A stretch of DNA of 64,000 nucleotides from Betaproteobacteria bacterium UBA5216 (GTDB lineage: Bacteria > Pseudomonadota > Gammaproteobacteria > Burkholderiales > SG8-41). The stretch's first letter is position 1. Every line of letters begins with the position of its first letter. Location: assembly GCA_002412495.1 (NCBI GenBank), contig DHVE01000129.1, forward strand, positions 62,001-126,000. Reading direction: 5' to 3'. The translations under genes and the position numbers were made by a program. Under the pieces are notes generated by a model. That model saw only the letters and a list, made by a program, of their open reading frames with translations, did no database searches and had not been told where the DNA came from. Positions 43,969-54,243 of the stretch are shown one piece after another.

Positions 43969-45393
43969 CTAGGCGTGCGCAACACGCACGGCGGGTATCG
44001 ACGCTTCGAAGGGGCGCTGGCCCGCGACGGTTTTCCATACGTTCCATGCCATGATCAGCATGCCGCTGAAGTACAGCAGCCCGCCCATGAGACGGATCAC
44101 ATAATAGGGATAGGTGGCCTTGACCGATTCGGCGAAGCTGTAGGTCAACGTGCCGTCGTCGTTCACCGCGCGCCACATCAGGCCCTGCATCACGCCGGCA
44201 ATCCACATTGCCGCGATATACAGCACGATGCCGATGGTGGCCACCCAGAAATGCACGTTGATGAGCTGCACGCTGTGCATGGTGGCGCGACCGTAGAGCC
44301 GCGGAATCAGGTAGTAGAGGCTGCCCATCGACACCAGTCCCACCCACCCCAGCGCGCCCGAGTGAACATGTCCCACCGTCCAGTCGGTATAGTGCGACAG
44401 CGCGTTGACGGTCTTGATCGCCATCATCGGCCCCTCGAACGTGGACATGCCATAAAACGACAGCGACACCACCAGAAACTTGAGTATCGGGTCGTCGCGA
44501 AGCTTATGCCACGCGCCCGATAGCGTCATGATGCCGTTGATCATGCCGCCCCATGACGGCGCCAGCAGAATCAGCGAGAAAATCATGCCGAGCGACTGCG
44601 CCCAGTCCGGCAGCGCGGTGTAATGCAGGTGATGCGGCCCCGCCCACATATAAGTGAATATGAGCGCCCAGAAATGCACCACCGACAGCCGGTAGGAATA
44701 AATCGGCCGTTCCGCCTGCTTGGGAATGAAGTAATACATCATGCCCAGAAATCCGGCGGTCAGAAAAAATCCCACCGCATTGTGGCCGTACCACCATTGC
44801 ACCATCGCGTCCTGCACGCCCGCATAGACCGAGTACGATTTCCAGAACGTCACGGGCACCGCCGCGCTATTGACCAGGTGCAGCACCGCCACGGTGAGAA
44901 TAAATGCGCCGAAAAACCAGTTGGCGACATAAATATGCGGCGTCTTGCGTTTAGCCACTGTGCCGAAAAACACCACCGCGTACGACACCCACACCAGCGT
45001 GATCAGAATATCAATCGGCCATTCGAGTTCGGCGTATTCCTTGGCGGTGCTGATGCCCAGCGGCAGCGTAATCGCCGCCAGCACGATCACCGCCTGCCAG
45101 CCCCAGAACGTAAAGGATGCCAGTGCCGGCGCGAACAAGCGCGCGTGGCAGGTGCGCTGCACCACGTAATAAGAGGTGGTGAACAGCGCGGAACCGCCGA
45201 ACGCAAAGATCACCGCGTTGGTGTGCAACGGCCGCAATCGGCCATACGACAGCCACGGCGTCACATTCAATTCCGGCCAGATCAGTTGTGCGGCGATCAG
45301 GACCCCCACGAGCATTCCGACCACCCCCCACACCACCGTCATCAAAGCAAACTGCCGCACTACGGTGTAGTTATACGTCTCGCGCAATTCCAT
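43969..45393 (-). CDS. ccoN: cbb3 cytochrome c oxidase, catalytic subunit I
   Basis: 474 residues, the usual CcoN length, with twelve hydrophobic segments. Histidines for low- and high-spin haem and CuB occur in the expected contexts (RLRPLHTNAVIFAFGG; WWYGHNAVGFFLTAGFLG; MWAGPHHLHYTALPDW; GHVHSGALGWVGL), and the cross-link tyrosine region is in YRLSVVHFWALIF. This subunit reduces oxygen to water with high affinity and pumps protons. An exact FNR-type operator lies 60 bp upstream within the end of ccoS. Confidence 0.96.
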   Translation of the reverse strand: MELRETYNYTVVRQFALMTVVWGVVGMLVGVLIAAQLIWPELNVTPWLSYGRLRPLHTNAVIFAFGGSALFTTSYYVVQRTCHARLFAPALASFTFWGWQAVIVLAAITLPLGISTAKEYAELEWPIDILITLVWVSYAVVFFGTVAKRKTPHIYVANWFFGAFILTVAVLHLVNSAAVPVTFWKSYSVYAGVQDAMVQWWYGHNAVGFFLTAGFLGMMYYFIPKQAERPIYSYRLSVVHFWALIFTYMWAGPHHLHYTALPDWAQSLGMIFSLILLAPSWGGMINGIMTLSGAWHKLRDDPILKFLVVSLSFYGMSTFEGPMMAIKTVNALSHYTDWTVGHVHSGALGWVGLVSMGSLYYLIPRLYGRATMHSVQLINVHFWVATIGIVLYIAAMWIAGVMQGLMWRAVNDDGTLTYSFAESVKATYPYYVIRLMGGLLYFSGMLIMAWNVWKTVAGQRPFEASIPAVRVAHA

Positions 45394-45421
45394 AAGCTCC
45401 CCTTAACGAATGTCTTCAATG

Positions 45422-45619
45422 CTACGAAACCGGCCGGCGCGGCATTTGATCCAGATCAAGCCGCTTGGTGATTGCGGGTTCGTCGTCATCCATCAGCACC
45501 CGGTGCGCCGGCCCCTCCAGATCATCAAACTGCCCGCCGCGCAGCGCCCACCAGAAGGCAAGGCCCACCGGTATCACCAGCGCCACCGACAGCGGAATCA
45601 GCAGATAAAGAATATCCAT
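45422..45619 (-). CDS. ccoS: cbb3 oxidase maturation protein CcoS
   Basis: 65 residues: an N-terminal helix (MDILYLLIPLSVALVIPVGL, residues 1-20), the FWWALRGGQFDDLEGPAHRVLMDDD signature spread over 22-47, and a variable tail. CcoS is needed for insertion of haem and copper into CcoN. It follows ccoI by 2 bp. Its codons for LDLDQ coincide with an exact FNR-type palindrome (45446-45459), which is positioned to drive ccoN. Confidence 0.92.
   Translation of the reverse strand: MDILYLLIPLSVALVIPVGLAFWWALRGGQFDDLEGPAHRVLMDDDEPAITKRLDLDQMPRRPVS
45446..45459. promoter_or_regulatory. FNR/ANR-type operator for ccoN, exact, inside ccoS
   Basis: TTGATCTGGATCAA read on the minus strand, exact consensus, centred 59-60 bp before the ccoN ATG and lying wholly in the last quarter of ccoS. 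With an activator at -41.5 the transcript would start about 18 bp before ccoN. Confidence 0.78.
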
Positions 45620-45621
45620 GC

Positions 45622-48222
45622 TTACCCCGCCGTTGGCCGCGTTGCCGGGCTCGCGAAATCAGGCGATGCGATGCCCGCCTCACTCGCCGTACCTTCGGCG
45701 CTACGCATCAGCCGCATCGCGTTGCCAACCACCAGCAACGATGAAATGGACATGCCGGCGGCGGCGGCCAGCGGGGTGACATGGCCCAACACCGCGAGCG
45801 GCACCGCCACGACGTTATAGGCAAACGCCCACGCCAGATTCTGGTAAATCACGCGCATCGTGCGGCGCGACATGCGCACCGCCGAAAGCAGCGGTTGCAG
45901 GCTTCCGGAATACAGCACAATGTCCGCGGCGGTCTGCGCCAATACGGCGCCTGAACCCAATGCAATCGACACCTGCGCCCGTGCCAGCACCGGCGCATCA
46001 TTGACGCCATCGCCGATCATCGCCACGATGGCTCCGTCTTCCTGCAACGCGCGCACATAGGCAAGCTTGCCGTCGGGCGCCGCCTCGCCGCGTGCCTCGG
46101 ACACGCCCAGTTTTGCGGCTACGCGCCGCACGTGCGTCTCCCGATCACCCGAGAGCATGCATACGGTGGCACCGCTCTCTTTCAGCGCATGCACCACCTG
46201 CCGTGCATCATGACGCAACGGGTCACCCAGCGTGAACATCGCAATCCAGCCCCGTTCGTCGCCCAGCACCACGCACACCACGTCGTCGCTGATCAACGCA
46301 ACATCATCGGTCATCGGCTGGCCATGCAGCGCCGCGACAAACGCCACGGAGCCGATGCGCATGCGCCGGCCATCCACAACGCCTTCAATGCCCTTGCCCG
46401 CGACGTTGCGCGCCTCGCGTGCGCACGGCACTGGCGGCGCTGGCACGTCCATGAACGCACGGGCCACTGGATGTTCGGACACAGCTTCGAGCGCGCGCGC
46501 ATAGGCGATGCACGTCTCGCGGCTGTGCGCGCGATGGCCCTGGTTACCATTGCCATCGCCATTGCGATTACCAAGCGGAAACACACCCATCAATGTCATG
46601 CGTCCCTCGGTCAGCGTGCCGGTTTTATCAAACACAAAATGCGTCGCGCGTGCGAGGGTCTCCAACGCATGCCCCCGCGTGAGCAACACGCCGGTGCGCT
46701 GCAGCGCACCAGTAGCCGCGCTCAAGGCGGCCGGCGTGGCCAGCGCAAGCGCGCACGGGCAGGTAATCACCAGCAGCGCCAGCGTTATTTCAAAAACCCT
46801 AGAATAATCAATTACATACCAAACTATGGCGGTAACGACGGCCACCGCCAGCAACGCCGCCGAAAACACCCCGGCTGCGCGATCCGCCAGTACCGCGACG
46901 CGCGGCTTTTCCGACAAGGCGCGATCCATCAGGCGCGTAATGCCGGCCAGCGTGGTATCCGGCCCGGTTTTTTCGACCCGCATCTCAAGCACGCCCGCGC
47001 CATTGACGGCGCCTGCGGTCAGCCGGTCGCCACATCGCTTCGGAATGGCGCGCGACTCGCCGGTCAGCAGCGACTCATCGCAAGCGCTTTCGCCGGAAAT
47101 CACCACACCGTCCGCCGGAATTGCCGCGCCGGGCTTGATCCGCACCTGGTCACCAGGCTTTAGCAGCACAGCCGGCACACATTCGAACAGGTTGCCGTCA
47201 ATGTTATCCGCGCCATCGACACGCAGGCGCTCGGCCGTCGCCGGGACCAATCGCAGCAAACGATCCTGGGCACGCGCCGCGCGGGTGCGCGCTTCGAGTT
47301 CCAGAAAACGCGATCCCAGCAGCAGAAATACAAACATCGACACGGAATCAAAATACACCGCGCCCTCGCCGCGCAATACGGCAACGGCGCTGGCGGCAAA
47401 TGCCGAGAGGATGCCGAGCGCCACCGGCACGTCCATGGTGATGCGGCGCATGCGCAGGCCGCGCCACGCGCCGGCGTAAAACGGCACGGCCGACCACGCG
47501 ATCACCGGCAGTGTCAATGCGAAGCTCGCAAACTCCATCAGCCGCTCGATGTCGCGCGGCATCGCGCCGTCCGCGATATACACCGGCACCGCATACATCA
47601 TCACCTGCATCATGCCGAACGCCGCGACAAACAGCCGCCACAACAACGTGCGCCGCTCGGCGGCGAGCACCGCTTCTGAGCGCCCGGCATTGTAAAGTTG
47701 CGCGCGGTAACCCAAGCCCGATATCACGCCGAGTAGAGCGCTCAGCCGGGTTTTCGCCGTGTCCCAACGCACCAGCGCGCGGTGCGTGGTGAACTGTATC
47801 GATACCTGGCATACGCCATCGATACGCAGCAGGCACTGCTCGATCAGCCACAGACAGGCCGCGCAAGTGACGCCCTCCAGCAGCAGCGCCGTCTCGCGTT
47901 GACCGCCACCGCAATCGCGAACGTAGCCCTGCTGCACCTCGGGCAGGTCGAAGTGCGAAAAAGCCCGCGCAGCGCCGCCGTCCGGATCCACCGTCGGCGC
48001 AAACGCGGTACGATTGCGGTAATACGACTCCAGTCCTTGTCCGGCGATCAAACTGGCCACGGCCTGACAGCCCGGACAACAAGTATCGCGCCCCGCGCCG
48101 TTGACCACCACGGCCCACGTGCGCGCGCCGGGCTCCAGAGGCAAGCCGCAGTGAAAACACGTGGCCGCGTCCGGAGCGGCCGCCGCCGTGCGCGAGAATT
48201 CCGCCGGCGTTGTTGCCGTCAT
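45622..48222 (-). CDS. ccoI: Copper-translocating P1B-type ATPase CcoI (FixI)
   Basis: 866 residues. An N-terminal Cys region (CFHCGLPL; RDTCCPGCQAV) typical of CcoI/FixI is followed by a heavy-metal-associated domain with GVTCAACLWLIEQ. Eight transmembrane helices carry the CPC motif TCPCALALATPAALSAA. The phosphorylation site is DKTGTLTEGRM, and the hinge GDGVNDAPVLA is intact. It supplies copper for CcoN. The stretch around RNGDGNGNQGHRAHSRET is an unusual Gly/Asn/His-rich insertion after the phosphorylation domain. It lies 16 bp after ompW and 2 bp before ccoS. Confidence 0.93.
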   Translation of the reverse strand: MTATTPAEFSRTAAAAPDAATCFHCGLPLEPGARTWAVVVNGAGRDTCCPGCQAVASLIAGQGLESYYRNRTAFAPTVDPDGGAARAFSHFDLPEVQQGYVRDCGGGQRETALLLEGVTCAACLWLIEQCLLRIDGVCQVSIQFTTHRALVRWDTAKTRLSALLGVISGLGYRAQLYNAGRSEAVLAAERRTLLWRLFVAAFGMMQVMMYAVPVYIADGAMPRDIERLMEFASFALTLPVIAWSAVPFYAGAWRGLRMRRITMDVPVALGILSAFAASAVAVLRGEGAVYFDSVSMFVFLLLGSRFLELEARTRAARAQDRLLRLVPATAERLRVDGADNIDGNLFECVPAVLLKPGDQVRIKPGAAIPADGVVISGESACDESLLTGESRAIPKRCGDRLTAGAVNGAGVLEMRVEKTGPDTTLAGITRLMDRALSEKPRVAVLADRAAGVFSAALLAVAVVTAIVWYVIDYSRVFEITLALLVITCPCALALATPAALSAATGALQRTGVLLTRGHALETLARATHFVFDKTGTLTEGRMTLMGVFPLGNRNGDGNGNQGHRAHSRETCIAYARALEAVSEHPVARAFMDVPAPPVPCAREARNVAGKGIEGVVDGRRMRIGSVAFVAALHGQPMTDDVALISDDVVCVVLGDERGWIAMFTLGDPLRHDARQVVHALKESGATVCMLSGDRETHVRRVAAKLGVSEARGEAAPDGKLAYVRALQEDGAIVAMIGDGVNDAPVLARAQVSIALGSGAVLAQTAADIVLYSGSLQPLLSAVRMSRRTMRVIYQNLAWAFAYNVVAVPLAVLGHVTPLAAAAGMSISSLLVVGNAMRLMRSAEGTASEAGIASPDFASPATRPTAG

Positions 48223-48238
48223 GATATCGACGGCGGCA

Positions 48239-48832
48239 TCAGAACTTCATGCCTACGCCGATACCGAATATCACCGGATTGATCTTCAGATTCGCCAGCG
48301 GTGCGCCGGTAGCCGCCGCCTTCACATCGGTGTCCATCCAAATCTTCTTGACATCGATATTGAAGAAAAACTGCTTGTTGATCGCGATGTCCATGCCGGC
48401 CTGGATCGCCGGTCCCCAACTGGACTTATCCACCGTGATCGTCCCGCCCCCAAGGTTCACATCGTAAAAACGCGTGTAATTAAGGCCGGCGCCGACATAA
48501 GGCCTAAATTGCTGATCCGGTAAAAAGTGATATTGCAACAGCACCGTCGGCGGCAGATGTTTGACGCTGCCCACCGGTACGCCACCCGCGGTAACCTCAT
48601 GCCGGCGGGTGGCCAGAATCAGTTCCAGCGCCAGATTATTGGTCACGAAATAGCTGAAATCGAGTTCCGGCGCGACCTTGGAATTAACGTCGAGATTCAG
48701 TGCCGATGAACTGGCATCGGGATCAATATTGATAACCCTTACCCGTCCCAGCCAGTCGCCTTGCGCCGCCTGCGCCGTACCCAACGCCAATGCCCCCGCG
48801 CACGCCAGCGCCGCCATTACTTGCTTCATCAT
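48239..48832 (-). CDS. ompW: OmpW family outer-membrane protein
   Basis: 197 residues. The signal peptide ends at ALALGTAQAAQG. An eight-stranded barrel is suggested by alternating strands, the family motif LPPTVLLQYHFLPDQQFRPYVGAG (in parts, residues about 92-115) and NYTRFYDV, with a C-terminal Phe (GMKF). OmpW forms a small hydrophobic channel; in several proteobacteria it is strongly FNR/ANR-induced under low oxygen. The gene heads the ccoIS group and has an exact FNR-type site 80 bp upstream. Confidence 0.93.
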   Translation of the reverse strand: MMKQVMAALACAGALALGTAQAAQGDWLGRVRVINIDPDASSSALNLDVNSKVAPELDFSYFVTNNLALELILATRRHEVTAGGVPVGSVKHLPPTVLLQYHFLPDQQFRPYVGAGLNYTRFYDVNLGGGTITVDKSSWGPAIQAGMDIAINKQFFFNIDVKKIWMDTDVKAAATGAPLANLKINPVIFGIGVGMKF

Positions 48833-48905
48833 TGCCTTTCCTTTTCGGTGATTATTCGGTGGTTAAGTTGCAGTCCGATGATAAAAAAATGCCATGCAAA
48901 CGAAT

Positions 48906-48919
48906 TTGATTTAAATCAA
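48906..48919. promoter_or_regulatory. FNR/ANR-type operator for ompW, exact
   Basis: TTGATTTAAATCAA, exact and fully symmetric, centred 80 bp before the ompW start and in the region divergent to gpsA. Confidence 0.8.
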
Positions 48920-48979
48920 GCGACTTGCAATCAATGCGTCCCCCCCCGTGGCGGCCCGGTTGTCGGCGACGATTTTCTT

Positions 48980-48993
48980 TTGATTCAGGTCAA
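48980..48993. promoter_or_regulatory. FNR/ANR-like site before gpsA, one mismatch
   Basis: TTGATTCAGGTCAA, identical to the site at 11043. It is centred about 90 bp before gpsA (49076) and 155 bp before ompW. Confidence 0.45.
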
Positions 48994-49075
48994 GTGATCG
49001 CGCCTGCTTACATTACAAAATGCTTTGCAAACGATCTCCGCCTGGGGTTGCGCGGCGTCCGCGCGAGGAGGCTTG

Positions 49076-50086
49076 ATGGCACGAATCGGAATTATTGGCG
49101 CGGGCGCCTACGGCACTGCACTCGCCTGCGTGACTCGCCGCGGCGGAAACGAGGTAGTGATCTGGGCGCGTGAAGCGGAAGTGGCCTCTGCCATGAATCG
49201 CGTCGCGGAAAATTCACTGTTCTTGAAAGGCGTGCGCCTGCCTCAAGGCATCCGTGCGACCAATGATTTGCCGGACGCCGCGAACGCGGATCTGCTGTTG
49301 CTTGCGCCGCCCGCGCAGCACATGCGCGCATTAACCATGCAATTGCGGCAATACGTCGCCGGCGGCACGCCGGTCGTGACTTGCTCCAAGGGCATCGAAC
49401 GTGGCACCTGCGCGCTCATGTCCCGTGTGGTCGCCGATACCCTGCCCGGCACACGCGCCGCCGTGCTATCGGGGCCGTCGTTCGCCGCCGACATCGCCCG
49501 CGATCTGCCCGCGGGGGTGACCCTTGCGTGCGCTGATCTCGCGTTGGGCGAAAAACTGGCACACACCGTGGGCACTTCGCGTTTTCGGGTTTATGTATCG
49601 AACGACTTGATCGGCGCGCAGATTGGCGGCGTGGTGAAAAACGTGATCGCCATCGCCTGCGGCGTGGCGCTCGGCAAACAACTCGGCGACAGCGCGCGCG
49701 CCACGCTGATCGCGCGCGGACTCGCCGAGGCCGCGCAACTGGGCGTGGCCCTGGGGGCGCGCTTTGAAACCTTTCTGGGCCTGTCGGGCGCCGGAGACTT
49801 TGTGTTGAGCTGCAACAGCCCGCGTTCACGCAATATGTCGCTCGGCATGGCGCTGGGCGAAGGCCGAACACTCGCGGATATTCTCGCTGAACGCACCACC
49901 GTGCAGGAAGGCGTGCATTCAGCGGAATCGATCGCCGCGCTCGCGCGACAGTATCGTCTCGACATGCCCATCGCGCTGGCGGTGGATGCCGTACTGAACC
50001 ATGGCACGGACCTGGATGACGCCCTTGACGCCTTGCTGGCTCATGATCGCGGCCTTGAGCTGCCCTGGCACCGCAACGCTGCTTGA
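49076..50086 (+). CDS. gpsA: NAD(P)-dependent glycerol-3-phosphate dehydrogenase
   Basis: 336 residues from ATG 49076, preceded by GAGGAGG. The N-terminal Rossmann motif is GIIGAGAYGTALA (residues 5-17). Later motifs include SKGIERGTCALM, LSGPSFAADIA and KNVIAIACGVALG (catalytic lysine), and GLSGAGDFVLSC near the C-terminal domain. GpsA makes sn-glycerol 3-phosphate for phospholipid synthesis. The next operon's FNR-type operator overlaps its stop codon. Confidence 0.93.
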   Translation: MARIGIIGAGAYGTALACVTRRGGNEVVIWAREAEVASAMNRVAENSLFLKGVRLPQGIRATNDLPDAANADLLLLAPPAQHMRALTMQLRQYVAGGTPVVTCSKGIERGTCALMSRVVADTLPGTRAAVLSGPSFAADIARDLPAGVTLACADLALGEKLAHTVGTSRFRVYVSNDLIGAQIGGVVKNVIAIACGVALGKQLGDSARATLIARGLAEAAQLGVALGARFETFLGLSGAGDFVLSCNSPRSRNMSLGMALGEGRTLADILAERTTVQEGVHSAESIAALARQYRLDMPIALAVDAVLNHGTDLDDALDALLAHDRGLELPWHRNAA

Positions 50087-50096
50087 TCTGCATCAA
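50083..50096. promoter_or_regulatory. FNR/ANR-type operator of the ABC-acyl-CoA-PDH operon, exact
   Basis: TTGATCTGCATCAA, exact consensus, overlapping the gpsA stop and centred about 95 bp before the substrate-binding protein gene at 50184. It is placed to control the operon through 59623. Confidence 0.78.
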
Positions 50097-50183
50097 CGGC
50101 CCTCGCCAAGGCCGCGCGCAAGATGCTAACACACCGGCACAGGTGTCGCGCCGGGAGTACATTCACGCACGGAGGAGAAGATC

Positions 50184-51317
50184 ATGACGCAACGCAGAGA
50201 ATTCCTCACCGCCTCGCTCGCCGCGCTTTATGCGATGACAAACCCGGCACGGGCACAATCCACGCCGACGATTGAAGCCGAACTCAATCTGATTACGCCG
50301 GTATCCAAATTCATCCACGACGCCGCGCTGGCCGAGTTCGCCAAGTACGCGAGAGAGCGCTGGAAGCTGAACATCAAGACCAATGCACTGGCCGCCGGTA
50401 CCCCGGTGGCCTACGGACGTATCGTCGAATGGAAAGGCCGGCCCGAAGTGGACATTTTCTGGGGCGGCGAAAGCGCACTGTTCGACAAACTAGCCGAACA
50501 GAAATTGATGGTTCCGTTGAATCTGTCGAAAGCGACGTTCGACACGATTCCCGCCACCATCGGCAAACCCAAGCCCATTTACCTCAAAGATCCGAAGGGT
50601 TTCTGGATCGGCACCGCGCTGGAACCGTACGGACTGGTGTATCACCCGACGCTGCTGAAACGCCTTGGCGTGCCGCCGCTCAAGGACTGGGATGACCTGT
50701 TAAATCCCAAGCTGCGCGGCCATGTCGCGCAATGCGCGCCCAGTCGATCGAGCAGCAGCCACGCGACCTATGAAGTCATTCTCCAACAATACGGCGATGC
50801 CAAAGGCTGGGAATGGCTGAAGCGGCTCGCCGCGAACACGGGGCTTTTCACCGCGCGCAGCCGCGATGTTCCGTCGGTCGTCGCCAAGGGCGAATTCGCC
50901 GTCGGATTTGCGGTGCCGAGCTATATGGCATTTGAAGAACGGCTCGCCGGATTCGATATCCGCTTTGTCGCCCCCAAAACAGCATGGATCACTCCGGAGC
51001 CGATGGGCATACTGGCCGGCGCACGAAACCCTCAGGCCGCGCGTGCGTTCGTTGAATTTCTGCTCACCGAACGCGGCCAGAAGATTTTCATGGAGCGCGG
51101 ACTGTTCCCACTTTCGCCGAAATACCATGTCAAGGGCGCGCCGGGCTCCGATGCTGAAAAAGCAGTCGAGTTCACTGGCGGCGTGCGCTCGTACTTCGAC
51201 CGGGAAGTCACGAACATCTACGACGACGACAAGGCGCAGGCGCGCTACAACGAGGTCAACGAGCAATTCCGCAAGGATATCGAATCCGTGCTGGAGGAAT
51301 TGAAGAAGAAATATTAG
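50184..51317 (+). CDS. ABC transporter substrate-binding protein, Fbp/iron(III)-type
   Basis: 377 residues. The N terminus QRREFLTASLAAL, ending ARAQS, is a Tat-type signal, unusual for this family, which normally uses Sec. The mature protein has the type II periplasmic-binding fold of the Fe(3+)/2-aminoethylphosphonate/putrescine group: LNLITPVSKFIHDAALAEFAK, VDIFWGGESALFDKLAEQKL, GLVYHPTLLKRLGVPPLKDWDDLL. Residues that would fix the ligand (the two FbpA tyrosines) are not clear, so iron as ligand is uncertain. It precedes the ATPase by 130 bp containing repeat copy B. Confidence 0.83.
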   Translation: MTQRREFLTASLAALYAMTNPARAQSTPTIEAELNLITPVSKFIHDAALAEFAKYARERWKLNIKTNALAAGTPVAYGRIVEWKGRPEVDIFWGGESALFDKLAEQKLMVPLNLSKATFDTIPATIGKPKPIYLKDPKGFWIGTALEPYGLVYHPTLLKRLGVPPLKDWDDLLNPKLRGHVAQCAPSRSSSSHATYEVILQQYGDAKGWEWLKRLAANTGLFTARSRDVPSVVAKGEFAVGFAVPSYMAFEERLAGFDIRFVAPKTAWITPEPMGILAGARNPQAARAFVEFLLTERGQKIFMERGLFPLSPKYHVKGAPGSDAEKAVEFTGGVRSYFDREVTNIYDDDKAQARYNEVNEQFRKDIESVLEELKKKY

Positions 51318-51345
51318 CCAGGGGATAGCGAAAAACACACACTAA

Positions 51346-51426
51346 CGTCGTTCCCGTGCAAACGGGAACCCATAACACGGCGCCAAGGGAGATACCGTAT
51401 GGATTCCCGTCTGCGCGGGAATGACG
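51346..51426. repeat. Palindromic intergenic repeat, copy B
   Basis: About 80 bp. The left arm 51346-51375 begins CGTCGTTCCCGTGCAAACGG; the right arm 51398-51426 is its imperfect reverse complement (ends CTGCGCGGGAATGACG). It is the same element as 13911-13991. Two ATG codons at its right edge (51421 and 51427) belong to the repeat or its border, which supports the later start of the ATPase gene. Confidence 0.78.
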
Positions 51427-51447
51427 ATGGTGGAGAGAACACCAACC

Positions 51448-52526
<1,079 letters not shown>

Positions 52527-52530
<4 letters not shown>

Positions 52531-54239
52531 CAGCATTGACTGCCACTGCCGGCTCGGCACAGGTGAAGGGAACACGTGGCGCCATTCTCGCCGCCATCGG
52601 CTACGGCCTGATCTGGGTATTCCTCGCCATTTTTCTGATCTACCCGCTGACGCGCATCTTTTACGATGCGTTCACCACCGAGGCCGGGCAGTTCACGCTG
52701 CTGAACTTCCAGGATTTTTTCGACGACTCGTTCTACGTGCGCTCGTTCTGGAAATCGATGCTGCTGGGCGTGGCCACGGTAGGCACCACTTCCATTATCG
52801 GCGTGGCGGTGGCGTTTCTGTTGATCCGTTATGAGTTTCCCTACCGCAATGCGTTTTCCTATCTGACGCTGCTGCCGATCATTTCGCCGCCGTTGGTGGG
52901 CGTATTGGGCTTCACCTTTATTCTAGGACGCGCCGGAACGGTGAACGTGATACTGCAGGATTACCTCGGCCTGCAGCAGCCGATCAATTTCATGTACGGG
53001 CTGCATGGCGTGCTGCTTGTGGAAACGCTGCATCTGTTTCCCATGATTACGTTAAGCATCCTGGATGCGTTATCCAAGGTGGATCCGTCGCTGGAAGAAT
53101 CCGCGCAAAGCGTGGGCGCCAAGGGTTGGCGTCGCTTCTGGGACATCACTCTGCCGCTCACCATGCCGGGCTACATTTCCGGCGCGCTGCTGGTGTTTAT
53201 CTGGACCTTCGCCGACTTTGTGACGCCACTGGTGCTCGGCGTGCATGACCTGCTGGCGTCGCAAGCCTATCTGAATATCGTGCAGTTTGTCGACCGGCGT
53301 TTGTTCAAAATGGGCATTGTGATCTCGGCATTGATGGTGCTGCTGGCGATCATTTTCGTGCTGGTGGCGCGTCACTATGTCACCATCAAGGATTACAGTT
53401 CGCTGGCCTATTCCAAAGTGGAGCGGCGGCGGCTCTCGCCCGTCAAGCGCTGGGCGGCGGTCGCCTTCCTTGGCGGCCTGATGTTTATTTCGTTCATTCC
53501 TCACATGGGCGTGACGCTCGCCGCGTTCGGGCGCGGCTGGTCGCTGACACCGTTCCCGCTGGAATACACGACGCAGTTCTTCGAGCGCGTGAGCATCGAG
53601 ACGCCCAAATACATCCTCAATTCGTTTGTCTATTGCGGCATCGCGGTGACGATCTGTCTGGTCGTCGGCGTGCCGATGGCGTGGGTACTGGCGCGCACGC
53701 GCGCGCCCGGCAAGAACACGCTCGACGCCATGACGACGCTGATTCTCGCGATACCGGGCACCGCCATCGGCATCGCCTACGTGCGCGCCTTTCACTACCC
53801 ACTGCCGTTTATCGATACCGCGCTGACAAGCATGTGGATCATTCTGCCGCTGGTGCTGGCGATGCGGCGGCTGCCGTACACCGTACGCGGCAGCTATGCA
53901 TCGCTGCTGCTGGTGCATAAGTCGATGGAAGAGGCGGCCGGCAGCGTGGGCGCGACGCAGATGCGCATCTTCAGGGACATTACGTTTCCGATGGTATGGA
54001 AAGGCATTCTTGTCGGCGCGCTGTTTTCGTTCATGACCTCTCTGCAGGAAGCCTCCGCCACGCTGTTTCTGACACTCGGCGGCTGGGAAATGATGCCCTT
54101 CGGTATCTTTACCTTTTACATCTCCGGCTCGCAGAACGAGGCGGCCGCGCTGGGCTTCATCCTCATCATGGTGGCCGCCGTGAGCCTGTTCGTCATTAAC
54201 CGCATCGCCGGCACCAAGGTCGGCGGCTTGTTTGGATAA
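52527..54239 (+). CDS. ABC transporter permease, two-domain FbpB type
   Basis: 570 residues from ATG 52527 with about twelve transmembrane helices in two homologous halves. Each half has an EAA-type loop: DPSLEESAQSVGAKGWRRFW near residue 193 and HKSMEEAAGSVGATQMRIFR near residue 470. Such fused permeases (FbpB, SfuB) serve iron(III) and phosphonate importers. It is 4 bp upstream of the acyl-CoA ligase gene. Confidence 0.92.
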
Positions 54240-54243
54240 GACC

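Noticed and set aside
46132..47163. A 343-codon plus-strand frame opposite ccoI
   Set aside because: Antisense of the P-type ATPase core motifs; Arg/His-rich translation with no family features.
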